Assembly: GCA_025353925.1 (NCBI GenBank)
Contig: JANXNV010000114.1
Location: 1 to 50,797, forward strand
Length of the DNA: 50,797 bases
From: Armatimonadota bacterium
Lineage (GTDB): Bacteria; Armatimonadota; Armatimonadia; Armatimonadales; Capsulimonadaceae
Direction: 5' to 3'
The stretch's first letter is position 1; each line of letters opens with the position of its first letter. This document shows positions 41,648-49,527 of the stretch, in pieces. The translations under genes were made by a program, and so were the position numbers. The notes under the pieces were generated by a model. The model worked only from the letters and a program-made list of their open reading frames with translations, had not been told where the DNA came from and ran no database searches.

Positions 41648-42160
41648 GTGACCGAACCAACTGAAAATCCGGATAATTCCCTGGCGGAAACGCTGAAACG
41701 GCTGGCCGTGCTGGTCACCGAAAATGGCCTGTCGGAGCTGATGGTCGAGGAGAATGGCGTCACGTTGACGCTGAAGGCGGCGGTTCAGCCGGAGGTGATT
41801 TCGATGCCCCTCTCCGTGACCGCGCACCCCCATGTTCTCGCTGCCGCTCAGGCTCCCGCCTACTCGTCGGCAGTCGTGACAGCACCGCCCGCCCCGGCGA
41901 AAGCGGGCCGATCGGCATCTGCGGTTGCTCTGGAGTCGCCGATGGTGGGCGTCTTCTACCTTTCCCCTTCGCCGGAAGACCCTCCCTTTGTCGCGGTGGG
42001 TGATCCTGTGAAAGTCGGGCAGGCAATCGGCCTGATCGAAGCCATGAAAGTTTACAGCGAAGTGCCTTCGGAAGTCTCGGGCCGGGTTGTGGAGCTGCCC
42101 GTCGCGAGTGGCAAACTGGTCCAGCAGGGTCAGGCACTGATTTATGTGGAGCCGTCTTGA
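41648..42160 (+). CDS. accB: Biotin carboxyl carrier protein of acetyl-CoA carboxylase
   Basis: A 170-aa protein, GTG start after AGAGG. An N-terminal helix (about 10-40) and an Ala/Pro linker lead to the biotinyl domain at about 95-170: VALESPMVGVFYLSPSPEDP and GLIEAMKVYSEVPSEVSGRV, with the biotinylated Lys in EAMK. Family members usually read EAMKLMNE; VYSE here is a mild variation. The usual partner accC is not next to it; instead hom overlaps its stop by 4 nt. It carries CO2 on biotin for malonyl-CoA synthesis. Confidence 0.9.
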   Translation: MTEPTENPDNSLAETLKRLAVLVTENGLSELMVEENGVTLTLKAAVQPEVISMPLSVTAHPHVLAAAQAPAYSSAVVTAPPAPAKAGRSASAVALESPMVGVFYLSPSPEDPPFVAVGDPVKVGQAIGLIEAMKVYSEVPSEVSGRVVELPVASGKLVQQGQALIYVEPS

Positions 42161-43458
42161 GAGTGGTAAATCCTAAAAAGCAGATTACAGTCGGAATTCT
42201 GGGACTGGGCGTGGTCGGCAGCGGCATGGTACGCGTGCTGACCGAGAATGCCGCCGACATCGCCCGCAAGGTGGGCCTGCCAGTGGTGATCAAGCGCGTC
42301 GCCGTCCGAGACCTGTCCAAGTCCCGCGATGTCGAGATTGACCCCGCCCTGCTGACGGACCGGCCGGAAGACGTGATCGATGACCCCGAGATCGATATCC
42401 TCTGCGAGCTGATCGGCGGCGTCGAGCCGGCGCATGGGTATGTGCTGCGAGCGATCCAATCCGGCAAGAACATCGTTACGGCGAACAAAGAAATGATGGC
42501 GAAGGCCGGGCACGACCTGCTGCACGAAGCTGAAGACCGAAAGCTGGACTTCAACTTCGAGGGCAGCGTCGGCGGCGGCATTCCGATCATTCAGCCGCTG
42601 AAGCAAGCCCTGGCCGCCAACCACTTCACCGAAGTGATGGGGATCGTCAATGGCACGACCAATTATATTCTGTCCAAGATGACCGCCGAAGACGCGGACT
42701 TTGGTGACGTCCTGGCGGAAGCCCAGGCCCACGGCTACGCCGAGCCGGATCCGACCAACGACATCGAGGGCTACGACGCCCAGTATAAGACCGCGATTTT
42801 GTCGTCTATTGCGTTCACATCACGCGTCCTGCCCGAGAGCATCTATGTGGAGGGCATCACGAAAATCAGCCGCCGAGATATCGCCGTGGCCCGAGACCTG
42901 GGCTATGTGGTGAAGATCGTCGGCATTGGTCAGGACTTGGGCGAAGCGTTGCAGGTGCGCGTCCACCCGGTGCTGCTGCCGAAGGGCCATCCGCTGGCGT
43001 CGGTGAATGATGTTTACAATGCTATTTACCTCAAAGGCAGCGCAGTCGGCGACGTTATGTTCTACGGGCGCGGCGCAGGCAGCCTGCCAACCGGCAGTGC
43101 GGTCGTCGGCGACATCATGGAAATCGCCCGGAACATCGTCCACGGGGCGACCGGACATATCGGCTGCACCTGTTACGATCAGAAGCCCACGCTGTCCATT
43201 GACCGTCTGCGGACTAAATATTATATCCGCCTGATCGCCCACGACCGTCCCAAGGTCCTCGCCAGCCTCGCCAGCGTTTTCGGGGACTTCAATGTCAGCA
43301 TCGAAAGCGTTGTCCAGCGTGCCCTGCCAGGCGGCGATGCCGAAATCGTCTGGATCACGCATCAGACCTTGGAAGCCAATCTGCGCTCAGCGCTGGACGT
43401 CATCCAGCGGCTGCATATCGTCTCCGGGATCGAAAACTGGATCCGTGTCGAGGAGTGA
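42157..43458 (+). CDS. hom: Homoserine dehydrogenase
   Basis: A 433-aa enzyme reducing aspartate semialdehyde to homoserine, the branch point to threonine and methionine. The NAD(P)-binding motif is GLGVVGSGMV, followed by NIVTANKEMMAKAGHDL, the catalytic region FEGSVGGGIPIIQPLKQALA and NGTTNYILSKM, and a C-terminal ACT domain (about 355-433, HDRPKVLASLASVFGDFNVS). TTG start inside the accB stop (overlap 4 nt); a GTG 6 nt later is possible. thrC follows two genes on. Confidence 0.95.
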   Translation: MRVVNPKKQITVGILGLGVVGSGMVRVLTENAADIARKVGLPVVIKRVAVRDLSKSRDVEIDPALLTDRPEDVIDDPEIDILCELIGGVEPAHGYVLRAIQSGKNIVTANKEMMAKAGHDLLHEAEDRKLDFNFEGSVGGGIPIIQPLKQALAANHFTEVMGIVNGTTNYILSKMTAEDADFGDVLAEAQAHGYAEPDPTNDIEGYDAQYKTAILSSIAFTSRVLPESIYVEGITKISRRDIAVARDLGYVVKIVGIGQDLGEALQVRVHPVLLPKGHPLASVNDVYNAIYLKGSAVGDVMFYGRGAGSLPTGSAVVGDIMEIARNIVHGATGHIGCTCYDQKPTLSIDRLRTKYYIRLIAHDRPKVLASLASVFGDFNVSIESVVQRALPGGDAEIVWITHQTLEANLRSALDVIQRLHIVSGIENWIRVEE

Positions 43459-43473
43459 CTCACTGATAACCCT

Positions 43474-43502
43474 GTAGGGGCGGGGCTTGCCCCCGCCCTT
43501 TT
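43474..43502 (+). repeat. GC-rich REP-like palindrome / hairpin after hom
   Basis: GTAGGGGCGGGGC, a short TT turn, then GCCCCCGCCC and TTTT. One bulged C interrupts the stem. It lies 16 nt after the hom stop and can act as a terminator. Palindromes of this wording occur as dispersed repeats in several GC-rich phyla; whether it is dispersed in this genome cannot be seen from one copy. Confidence 0.6.
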
Positions 43503-43522
43503 GAGTAATAGACCAGAACAAT

Positions 43523-44122
43523 ATGCATTTGACCACCGAACAACTCCCCAAAAATCTACGCGGCACCATCTGGGCCTGCCTGATCGCCCCACGGCCCATC
43601 GCGCTGATCTCGACCCTGGATACTCAAGGCGTACCTAACATCGCGCCATACAACTCCTATTCGGGTCTGGCGAATAATCCGCCGCTGCTGGGGGTATCTT
43701 TTAGCCGCCGGGGGGATGAGGAAAAAACGACGCTTGCCAATATTAAAGAGACGGGCGTATTTGTGATCAACCTTGTGCCGCGCTTTCTGGCCGACGTTAT
43801 GAATACGTCCGCCGAGGGAACCGACAAAGAGGATGACTTCAAGCGGCTGGGTTTGACACGCGCCGAGGCGGGGACAATTTCCTGCCCGCGCATCGGGGAA
43901 AGCCCGGCAGCATTGGAATGCCGCCTGCTTAATACCGTACCACTGCCGCCAAGCCGATGCGAGATGGTGGTGGCGCAAATCGTCGGCGTGACCATCCGCG
44001 ACGAGTTCTACACGCCGGAAAATGGCTTTGACCCGCTGGCCGCCGACCTGCTGGCAAGTGTCGGGGCTGAAGAATATCTGTCCTTGAACGGCGAGAGTCT
44101 GCATCTGCCGAAAACCTGGTAA
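43523..44122 (+). CDS. Flavin reductase-like (DIM6/NTAB) protein
   Basis: A 199-aa FMN-binding split-barrel protein. Family marks: RPIALISTLDTQGVPNIAPY, NSYSGLANNPPLLGVSFSRR, KETGVFVINLVPRFL. Members reduce FMN with NAD(P)H or use FMN in unknown reactions. It lies between hom and thrC but has no evident threonine role; the GC-rich hairpin separates it from hom and 5 nt separate it from thrC. Confidence 0.85.
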   Translation: MHLTTEQLPKNLRGTIWACLIAPRPIALISTLDTQGVPNIAPYNSYSGLANNPPLLGVSFSRRGDEEKTTLANIKETGVFVINLVPRFLADVMNTSAEGTDKEDDFKRLGLTRAEAGTISCPRIGESPAALECRLLNTVPLPPSRCEMVVAQIVGVTIRDEFYTPENGFDPLAADLLASVGAEEYLSLNGESLHLPKTW

Positions 44123-44127
44123 CACTT

Positions 44128-45186
44128 ATGCGACAAGGAATTATCAACACTTACCGGGCTTACCTGCCCGTCACCGAGAGAACGCCGGTCATCACGCTCT
44201 TCGAGGGCGACACGCCGCTGATCCCCGCCCCGCGCCTGGCGCAAGCCATCACACCAGGGCTGAGACTCATGCTCAAATTCGAAGGCATGAACCCAACCGG
44301 GTCGTTCAAGGACCGGGGCATGACCATGGCAGTCACGAAGGCTGTAGAAGATGGAGCGGTTGCCGTCATGTGTGCGTCTACAGGCAACACCAGTGCGGCG
44401 GCCTCCGCCTACGCGGCTCGGGCGGGGATCAAGTGCGTTGTGCTGCTGCCGAACACCGATGTCGCTCTGGGCAAGCTCTCTCAGGCATTGATCCACGGGG
44501 CGAAAGTGCTGGCGATCGAGGGTACGTTTGACGATGCCCTCGTACTGACCCGCCAGATCTGCGAGAAGTATCCCATCCAGATCGTCAACCATATTAATCC
44601 CTACCGGATTGAAGGGCAGAAAACGGGTGCCTTCGAAGTCTGCGACGTGCTGGGCGACGCCCCGGACTTCCATGCACTGCCGGTCGGAAATGCCGGGAAC
44701 ATCACGGCTTACTGGAAGGGCTACAAAGAGTACCACGCGGCGGGGATTTCGACCAAGCTGCCGAAGATGATCGGCTTCCAAGCGGCCGGGTCGGCCCCGA
44801 TCGTGGATGGTGCGCCGGTGCTGAACCCGCACACGATTGCCACGGCCATCCGGATCGGCAACCCGGCTTCCTGGCAGCATGCGCTGACTGCTCGGGATGA
44901 GTCAGGGGGCCTGATTGGCAAGGTTACCGATGATCAGATATTAGAAGCCTACCTGCTGCTCCCTGCCCTGGAAGGCGTTTTTACCGAGCCGGCCTGCGCC
45001 GCCCCCCTCGCCGGTTTGAAGAAGCTGTACGACTCAGGCTACTTCAATGACTACGATGGCGCTACTGTCGCGGTCACACTCACCGGGCACGGCCTCAAGG
45101 ACCCGGACCGGGCGATCAAGAACGTCCCCCACCCCGCGACAGTCCCGGCGACCCTGGAAGCGGTCGTCCGTGCATTGGACTTTTAG
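44128..45186 (+). CDS. thrC: Threonine synthase
   Basis: A 352-aa PLP enzyme of the short, group-2 type. The PLP-Lys motif is NPTGSFKDRGMTMAVTKA; other marks are MCASTGNTSAAASAYAARAG, LPVGNAGNITAYWKGYKEY and FTEPACAAPLAGLKKL. It converts O-phosphohomoserine to threonine. A canonical thrB (GHMP homoserine kinase) is absent from the window; an apgM-like gene 3 kb downstream may supply that activity. The signal peptidase gene follows at 3 nt. Confidence 0.96.
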   Translation: MRQGIINTYRAYLPVTERTPVITLFEGDTPLIPAPRLAQAITPGLRLMLKFEGMNPTGSFKDRGMTMAVTKAVEDGAVAVMCASTGNTSAAASAYAARAGIKCVVLLPNTDVALGKLSQALIHGAKVLAIEGTFDDALVLTRQICEKYPIQIVNHINPYRIEGQKTGAFEVCDVLGDAPDFHALPVGNAGNITAYWKGYKEYHAAGISTKLPKMIGFQAAGSAPIVDGAPVLNPHTIATAIRIGNPASWQHALTARDESGGLIGKVTDDQILEAYLLLPALEGVFTEPACAAPLAGLKKLYDSGYFNDYDGATVAVTLTGHGLKDPDRAIKNVPHPATVPATLEAVVRALDF

Positions 45187-45189
45187 GCG

Positions 45190-45723
45190 ATGACCCCTCT
45201 CTCAACCCCCGAGGCCGATAAGCAGCGGCAGAAGATGCTGCTGCGCCGCGTCGAATGGGCCTTTTTGGCCGTGTTTCTCCTCGGCGCACTCGCCGTTTAT
45301 TTCACCGTGCAGCGCGTCGTCGTGCATGGCCGGTCGATGGAGCCGACACTGCATGACGGTGATGCTCTGATTGCCTGGAAGGCGGAAGCGCGGGGGAAGC
45401 TGCGTGAAGGCACGGTCATCGTCTTTCGGGATACGAACGGCGAGGAGCTGATCAAGCGGATCGTCTTTGTTCAAAACGACCAGGGAACGGCGACGCCGCC
45501 GGAGAACGTCCAAATACCCGGCAGTGCCCGTCCGTGGAAAGCGCTCTTTCGCGAATACAACGCAGAGTTAAAATCAGGCAAGGCTCCGCGCCCGACCTCG
45601 GCGAACACAATCTGGGTGATGGGTGATAACACGGATAATTCCGATGACAGTCGCGTGTTCGGCCCGATCCGGCGCGACCAAATCGTTGGTGTCGTTTACG
45701 TTAAAGATATTGGGCCCGAATGA
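45190..45723 (+). CDS. lepB: Signal peptidase I (first of two)
   Basis: A 177-aa inner-membrane protease. One N-terminal span (WAFLAVFLLGALAVYFTV), then the S26 catalytic boxes: box B HGRSMEPTLHDGD with nucleophile Ser, box D GEELIKRIVFV with the general base Lys, and box E MGDNTDNSDDSRVFGPI. It removes signal peptides from exported proteins. It overlaps the second signal peptidase gene by 4 nt (ATGA). The two proteins share layout but differ through most of their sequence. Confidence 0.93.
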   Translation: MTPLSTPEADKQRQKMLLRRVEWAFLAVFLLGALAVYFTVQRVVVHGRSMEPTLHDGDALIAWKAEARGKLREGTVIVFRDTNGEELIKRIVFVQNDQGTATPPENVQIPGSARPWKALFREYNAELKSGKAPRPTSANTIWVMGDNTDNSDDSRVFGPIRRDQIVGVVYVKDIGPE

Positions 45724-46199
45724 GCCGCATTCGAAAACAGACCTGGATCGCCATCGGAACACTGCTTATTTTCGCCCTCGTGCTGCGCCTTAATGTCCGT
45801 CAGGGCCGGGTGCAGGGTCCGTCCATGTCGCCGACGTATGAAGACGGCAACACGGTGCTGGTCTGGAAATCATTTCCCGTCTCCAAGCTTCAGCCGGGGA
45901 ATGTGATCGTGTTTCGGGACACGAATGGAGACGAGCTAATCAAGCGTGTGGCGTTCATCCGGCCTGTTTGGCAGCCCCTTCCACCCAGCGGGATGTTCCG
46001 CACGATCAATGGAGACCGGGATGTGCCGTGGACGATTTTGTTCGGGCCGTACTTTGCGAATGTCGCCGTCGGCGCCACACCCGCACCGGCGAAGGACCGC
46101 ACGATTTATGTGCTCGGAGATAATCTTTTGAACTCCGACGATAGCCGCCATATCGGGCCAATCAGCCCCAGTCAAGTGTTAGGCAAAGTGATCCCATGA
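45720..46199 (+). CDS. lepB: Signal peptidase I (second of two)
   Basis: A 159-aa S26 protease with one N-terminal span (WIAIGTLLIFALVLRLNV). Nucleophile Ser is in QGPSMSPTYEDG, base Lys in DELIKRVAFI, and the box E is LGDNLLNSDDSRHIGPI. The catalytic dyad is complete. It is shorter than its neighbour in the beta-rich insertion. Likely a tandem duplicate with divergent substrate choice. It overlaps both the first lepB and purC by 4 nt, so all three are translationally coupled. Confidence 0.92.
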   Translation: MSRIRKQTWIAIGTLLIFALVLRLNVRQGRVQGPSMSPTYEDGNTVLVWKSFPVSKLQPGNVIVFRDTNGDELIKRVAFIRPVWQPLPPSGMFRTINGDRDVPWTILFGPYFANVAVGATPAPAKDRTIYVLGDNLLNSDDSRHIGPISPSQVLGKVIP

Positions 46200-47131
46200 G
46201 CCAAATCGTTCTCCAGACCGATATCCCCGGTCTGCCCAAGTTCATCACCGGCAAAGTACGCGATGTCTATGACCTCGGCATGGAGCTTCTCGTGGTCGCC
46301 ACCGACCGCCTTTCGGCCTTCGACGTGGTTCTGCCCACGGGGATTCCCGACAAAGGCCGCGTCCTGAGTGCCCTCACAACTTTCTGGTTTGATAAGACCA
46401 AGGACATTGTTCCGAACCATTTGGTCGCTACAGACATGGATACGATTGGGGCTAGGCTGCGCGATGCGGGTGTGGCCGTCACCGCCGACCTGATCGCCCT
46501 GCTGGAAGGCCGCACCCAGCTTGTCCGCAAGTGCGAGGCTTTGCCGGTCGAGTGCGTCGTGCGCGGCTACTTGGACGGCTCCGCCTGGAAAGACTATCAG
46601 ACACTCTTCGGCCACGGCGGGGAAGTCAAGCTCTACGATATACTCGTGCCCATCGGCCTGCGCCAAGGCGAGCAGTTCCCTGCCCCGCTCTTCACCCCCG
46701 CCGCCAAAGCCCACACGGGCCACGATACGAATATCACAGCGTCTCAAGCGGCGGAAATAGTCGGCAGCGATCTCGCAAAGCAGTTAGAAGAAAAAAGCAT
46801 AGAGCTATACGACTTCGCCCAGTCTTATGCCGCCGAGCGGGGCATTCTTATTGCCGACACCAAATTCGAATTTGGCCTGCTGGACGGCCAGTTGATCTTG
46901 ATAGACGAAGCACTCACCCCCGACTCCTCACGCTTCTGGGAAGCAAGAACCTACAAACCCGGCAAAGCGCAGGCTTCGTTCGACAAGCAGTTCGTGCGCG
47001 ATTATCTGGAGACGCTTGCCTGGGATAAAACCTACCCCGGCCCAGAGCTGCCACAGGAGATCGCCGAAAAGACCGCCGGCAAGTACCGGGAAGCCTACCG
47101 GCGATTGACGGGCCAAGAATTGCCGCGATGA
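46196..47131 (+). CDS. purC: SAICAR synthase (phosphoribosylaminoimidazole-succinocarboxamide synthase)
   Basis: A 311-aa purine enzyme that joins aspartate to CAIR with ATP. Marks: GKVRDVYDLG, ATDRLSAFDVVLPTGIPDKG, VECVVRGYLDGSAWKDY, IELYDFAQSYAAERGILIAD, DEALTPDSSRFWEARTY. Length is of the longer, yeast-like type rather than the 240-aa form. ATGA overlap with the second signal peptidase. Confidence 0.96.
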   Translation: MSQIVLQTDIPGLPKFITGKVRDVYDLGMELLVVATDRLSAFDVVLPTGIPDKGRVLSALTTFWFDKTKDIVPNHLVATDMDTIGARLRDAGVAVTADLIALLEGRTQLVRKCEALPVECVVRGYLDGSAWKDYQTLFGHGGEVKLYDILVPIGLRQGEQFPAPLFTPAAKAHTGHDTNITASQAAEIVGSDLAKQLEEKSIELYDFAQSYAAERGILIADTKFEFGLLDGQLILIDEALTPDSSRFWEARTYKPGKAQASFDKQFVRDYLETLAWDKTYPGPELPQEIAEKTAGKYREAYRRLTGQELPR

Positions 47132-47236
47132 TGCAGCCAAAAGAGCAAAAGCCGCCGCCAAAGATGGAGCGATTGACTGCGGAGCAAAGCCGGCGGCGGC
47201 TTTGGATGGTGGCAGCACCAGCAGATAAAAAATGGC

Positions 47237-47563
47237 GTGGAAGTATTTGCGCAGGCACAGCCGACTGAGCAGGTCCCGTTTGCCCTCTCTATTACCGTAA
47301 CTACTGTGTTGACGGTTTTGGCGGCAACTGCCAGCAGCGGCTCATTCTTTCTCTTTCATACTGCAATCATGACGCTCATGGGCATGATGTTTTTTTGCGG
47401 CGTCAACTTTTTCCTTTGGCTGATGGTCGCTTTCCTTTGGTATCGGTGTCTGACACCCGCGAAGGCTGTGCTTGAGCCTGTACACACGCCCGCGCAGGAC
47501 GGGGTTTGGCCCCCGGCACCTTTGGTGAATGAGACGGAGGGTAAGGAGATTGACTCGGTTTGA
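47237..47563 (+). CDS. Small two-span membrane protein
   Basis: About 108 aa from the GTG at 47237. Two hydrophobic spans (FALSITVTTVLTVLAATA, MTLMGMMFFCGVNFFLWLMVAFLW) and a short acidic, proline-containing tail. The same frame is open about 60 nt further upstream without an ATG, so the start is uncertain. No family recognised. The intervening 105 nt after purC contain a 47-codon frame overlapping the purC stop, which I do not regard as a convincing gene. Confidence 0.5.
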   Translation: MEVFAQAQPTEQVPFALSITVTTVLTVLAATASSGSFFLFHTAIMTLMGMMFFCGVNFFLWLMVAFLWYRCLTPAKAVLEPVHTPAQDGVWPPAPLVNETEGKEIDSV

Positions 47564-47619
47564 CTGGATGCTGGCGTCTGATGTGCCATAATAAGTCTGC
47601 GTTAAGTCGAGAGGAGAAA

Positions 47620-47889
47620 ATGATGGCAATCACATTACATTTAGCCCCGGAGCAGGAGGCAAAATTGCTGCAGAAGGCTCAGCGGCGGGGACAGAAGCTG
47701 GAAAGCTATGTTATTTCGACCTTACTGCCGGAGGGCGACGAACCAGTTCAGGAAAGCCAAACATTAGATAGAATGCTGGCTGGTCGGATTGGACTCTTCC
47801 AAAGTGAAGGACCGGGTTATAGAGCAAAGGAGAGCGAAAATTCCTTCGCAGATTATCTTGCTGAAAAGCATGCAATCAACCGTGGATAA
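47620..47889 (+). CDS. VapB-like antitoxin
   Basis: An 89-aa protein, ATG preceded by GAGAGGAGAAA. The N-terminal half (MAITLHLAPEQEAKLLQKAQ, GQKLESYVISTLL) fits ribbon-helix-helix/arc-like antitoxins of PIN-domain systems; the C-terminal half is the likely toxin-binding arm. The PIN protein gene follows after 15 nt. Assignment rests on size, fold pattern and this pairing. Confidence 0.7.
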   Translation: MMAITLHLAPEQEAKLLQKAQRRGQKLESYVISTLLPEGDEPVQESQTLDRMLAGRIGLFQSEGPGYRAKESENSFADYLAEKHAINRG

Positions 47890-47904
47890 AGGCGAATATC
47901 AAAT

Positions 47905-48312
47905 ATGACTCCCGTGGATGCTGGGCCACTTTTCGTTTTATTTAATCGCAGTGACCCTGATTATGTACTTTGTACTGCTGTCCTCCCCAAAATCATTGGG
48001 CCCCTCATACCAACGTGGCCCTGCTTCACGAAAGCAATGTATTTGATCGGGCGCGATCTCGGCTTTCCTGCACAGAACGAATTACTGGCATATGTCGTGG
48101 ATGGCCTTCTGCGGATTCATTTTCAAGATGAACAAGACTGTGCTCGAATGCGGGCATTGATGACGACGTTTCGCGATTCCCCAATGGACTTGGCAGATGC
48201 TTCCCTCGTCGCGGCGGCGGAGACATTAGGGCTGCGGCGCGTCTTCACTCTGGATCGCCATTTTTATGCTTATCGGTTGGCCGATGGAAGCGCATTGGAG
48301 GTTCTGCCATGA
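47905..48312 (+). CDS. VapC-like PIN-domain protein with altered active site
   Basis: A 135-aa PIN protein. Conserved acidic residues: Asp5 in VDAGPLF, the Asp in MDLADASL and the Asp in TLDRHF. The second position, usually Glu in a T-E-A motif before the helix, reads FTKAMYLIG with Lys instead. PIN toxins are Mg-dependent RNases needing four acidic residues, so activity may be reduced or lost. Most of the remaining sequence is standard. The stop overlaps the apgM-like gene as ATGA. Confidence 0.8.
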   Translation: MTPVDAGPLFVLFNRSDPDYVLCTAVLPKIIGPLIPTWPCFTKAMYLIGRDLGFPAQNELLAYVVDGLLRIHFQDEQDCARMRALMTTFRDSPMDLADASLVAAAETLGLRRVFTLDRHFYAYRLADGSALEVLP

Positions 48313-49493
48313 AATATATACTCTTGGTCCCCGACGGCATGGCTGATCTGCCGATGGCGGAGCTGGATGGACAGACGCCGATGCAGGCGGCGCGGACACC
48401 GAACTTTGATGCCCTGGCGGAAGTGTCGCTGGTGGGGAGCGTGCTGACGGTTCCCTCGGGGATGTATCCGGGCAGCGATGTGGCGAATATGAGCCTGATG
48501 GGATACGACCCGCGCCGCTATTACACAGGGCGCGGGCCGATTGAGGCCGTCGCGATGGGCGTACCGCTCGACGACGGCGATGTGGCCTTTCGCTGCTCTC
48601 TGGTGACGACTGATGGCGAGAACCTGCTGGATTATTCGTCGGGGCATATTTCGACCGAGGAAGCCAAGCCGCTGATCGAGCTGCTGGATCAGAAGCTGGG
48701 CGGGAGCAAGCGCAAGTTTTATCCGGGGGTGCAATACCGGCATATCATGGCCGAACGAGGCGGCACGGTAGACCTGAAGACCATCCCACCGCACGACTTT
48801 TCCGGTAAGCCGCTTGCCGGGCACTGGCCCGAAGGTGACCGGGCGGAGCAGCTGAAACAACTCATGTTCGACTCACTGGAGCTGCTCGACGACCACCCGA
48901 TCAATAAAAAGCGGCGCGAAGAGGGTAAGGCTCCCGGCAACATGATCTGGCTCTGGGGTCAGGGTTACGCCCCGAAGCTGCCGAACTTCCTGCAGACGTT
49001 TGGCAAGCGCGGGGCCGTCATCTCGGCGGTGGATGTGGTACGCGGTCTGGGCCGTGCGACGAGCCTGAAGATCATTGACGTCCCGGGCGCGACCGGCTAT
49101 ATCGATACGGATTATGTCGCGAAAGCAAACTACGCCTTGGCGGCACTGGATACGCTGGACTTTGTGTATCTGCATGTCGAGTCGCCGGATGAGTCCGGGC
49201 ATGAAGGCAACCTGAACCACAAATTGCGCTCGATTGAAGACATCGATAAGAAAGTGGTGGGGACACTGCGGGAAGGGATGAAAAAGCGCGATGACTATCG
49301 CCTGCTGATCGTGCCGGACCACAAGACCCCACTGGCACTGAAAACACATCAGGAAGGCCCGGTGCCGTTCCTGCTCTACGACTCGAGCCGGGCGCACGCA
49401 TCTTCGCACTTCCCTTTCGATGAACGGGCGGTCGAGGAAGCGACGACGCAGGTCGAAGATGGAACACGGCTGATACAAATGCTCTTTGCGTAA
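48309..49493 (+). CDS. ApgM-family phosphoglycerate mutase-like; possible homoserine kinase analogue
   Basis: A 394-aa alkaline-phosphatase-superfamily enzyme (COG3635 type). Marks: LVPDGMADLPMAELDGQTPM near the N-terminus, GSDVANMSLMGYDPRRYYTG with the phospho-Ser, PDESGHEGNLNHKLRSIEDI and VPDHKTPLALKTHQEGPVPF for metal binding. True archaeal-type mutases interconvert 2- and 3-phosphoglycerate, but bacterial members near hom and thrC have been annotated as functional analogues of homoserine kinase. The context here (hom, thrC, no thrB) favours the latter. Start overlaps the PIN gene by 4 nt. Confidence 0.8.
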   Translation: MKYILLVPDGMADLPMAELDGQTPMQAARTPNFDALAEVSLVGSVLTVPSGMYPGSDVANMSLMGYDPRRYYTGRGPIEAVAMGVPLDDGDVAFRCSLVTTDGENLLDYSSGHISTEEAKPLIELLDQKLGGSKRKFYPGVQYRHIMAERGGTVDLKTIPPHDFSGKPLAGHWPEGDRAEQLKQLMFDSLELLDDHPINKKRREEGKAPGNMIWLWGQGYAPKLPNFLQTFGKRGAVISAVDVVRGLGRATSLKIIDVPGATGYIDTDYVAKANYALAALDTLDFVYLHVESPDESGHEGNLNHKLRSIEDIDKKVVGTLREGMKKRDDYRLLIVPDHKTPLALKTHQEGPVPFLLYDSSRAHASSHFPFDERAVEEATTQVEDGTRLIQMLFA

Positions 49494-49527
49494 TATTGGA
49501 ATTGTGGAAAGATAGGATTAAGGACGC

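Noticed and set aside
47128-47271. Small 47-codon frame overlapping the purC stop
   Set aside because: Lys/Pro/Arg-rich with no homology pattern; the next membrane frame is in another phase and is more protein-like.
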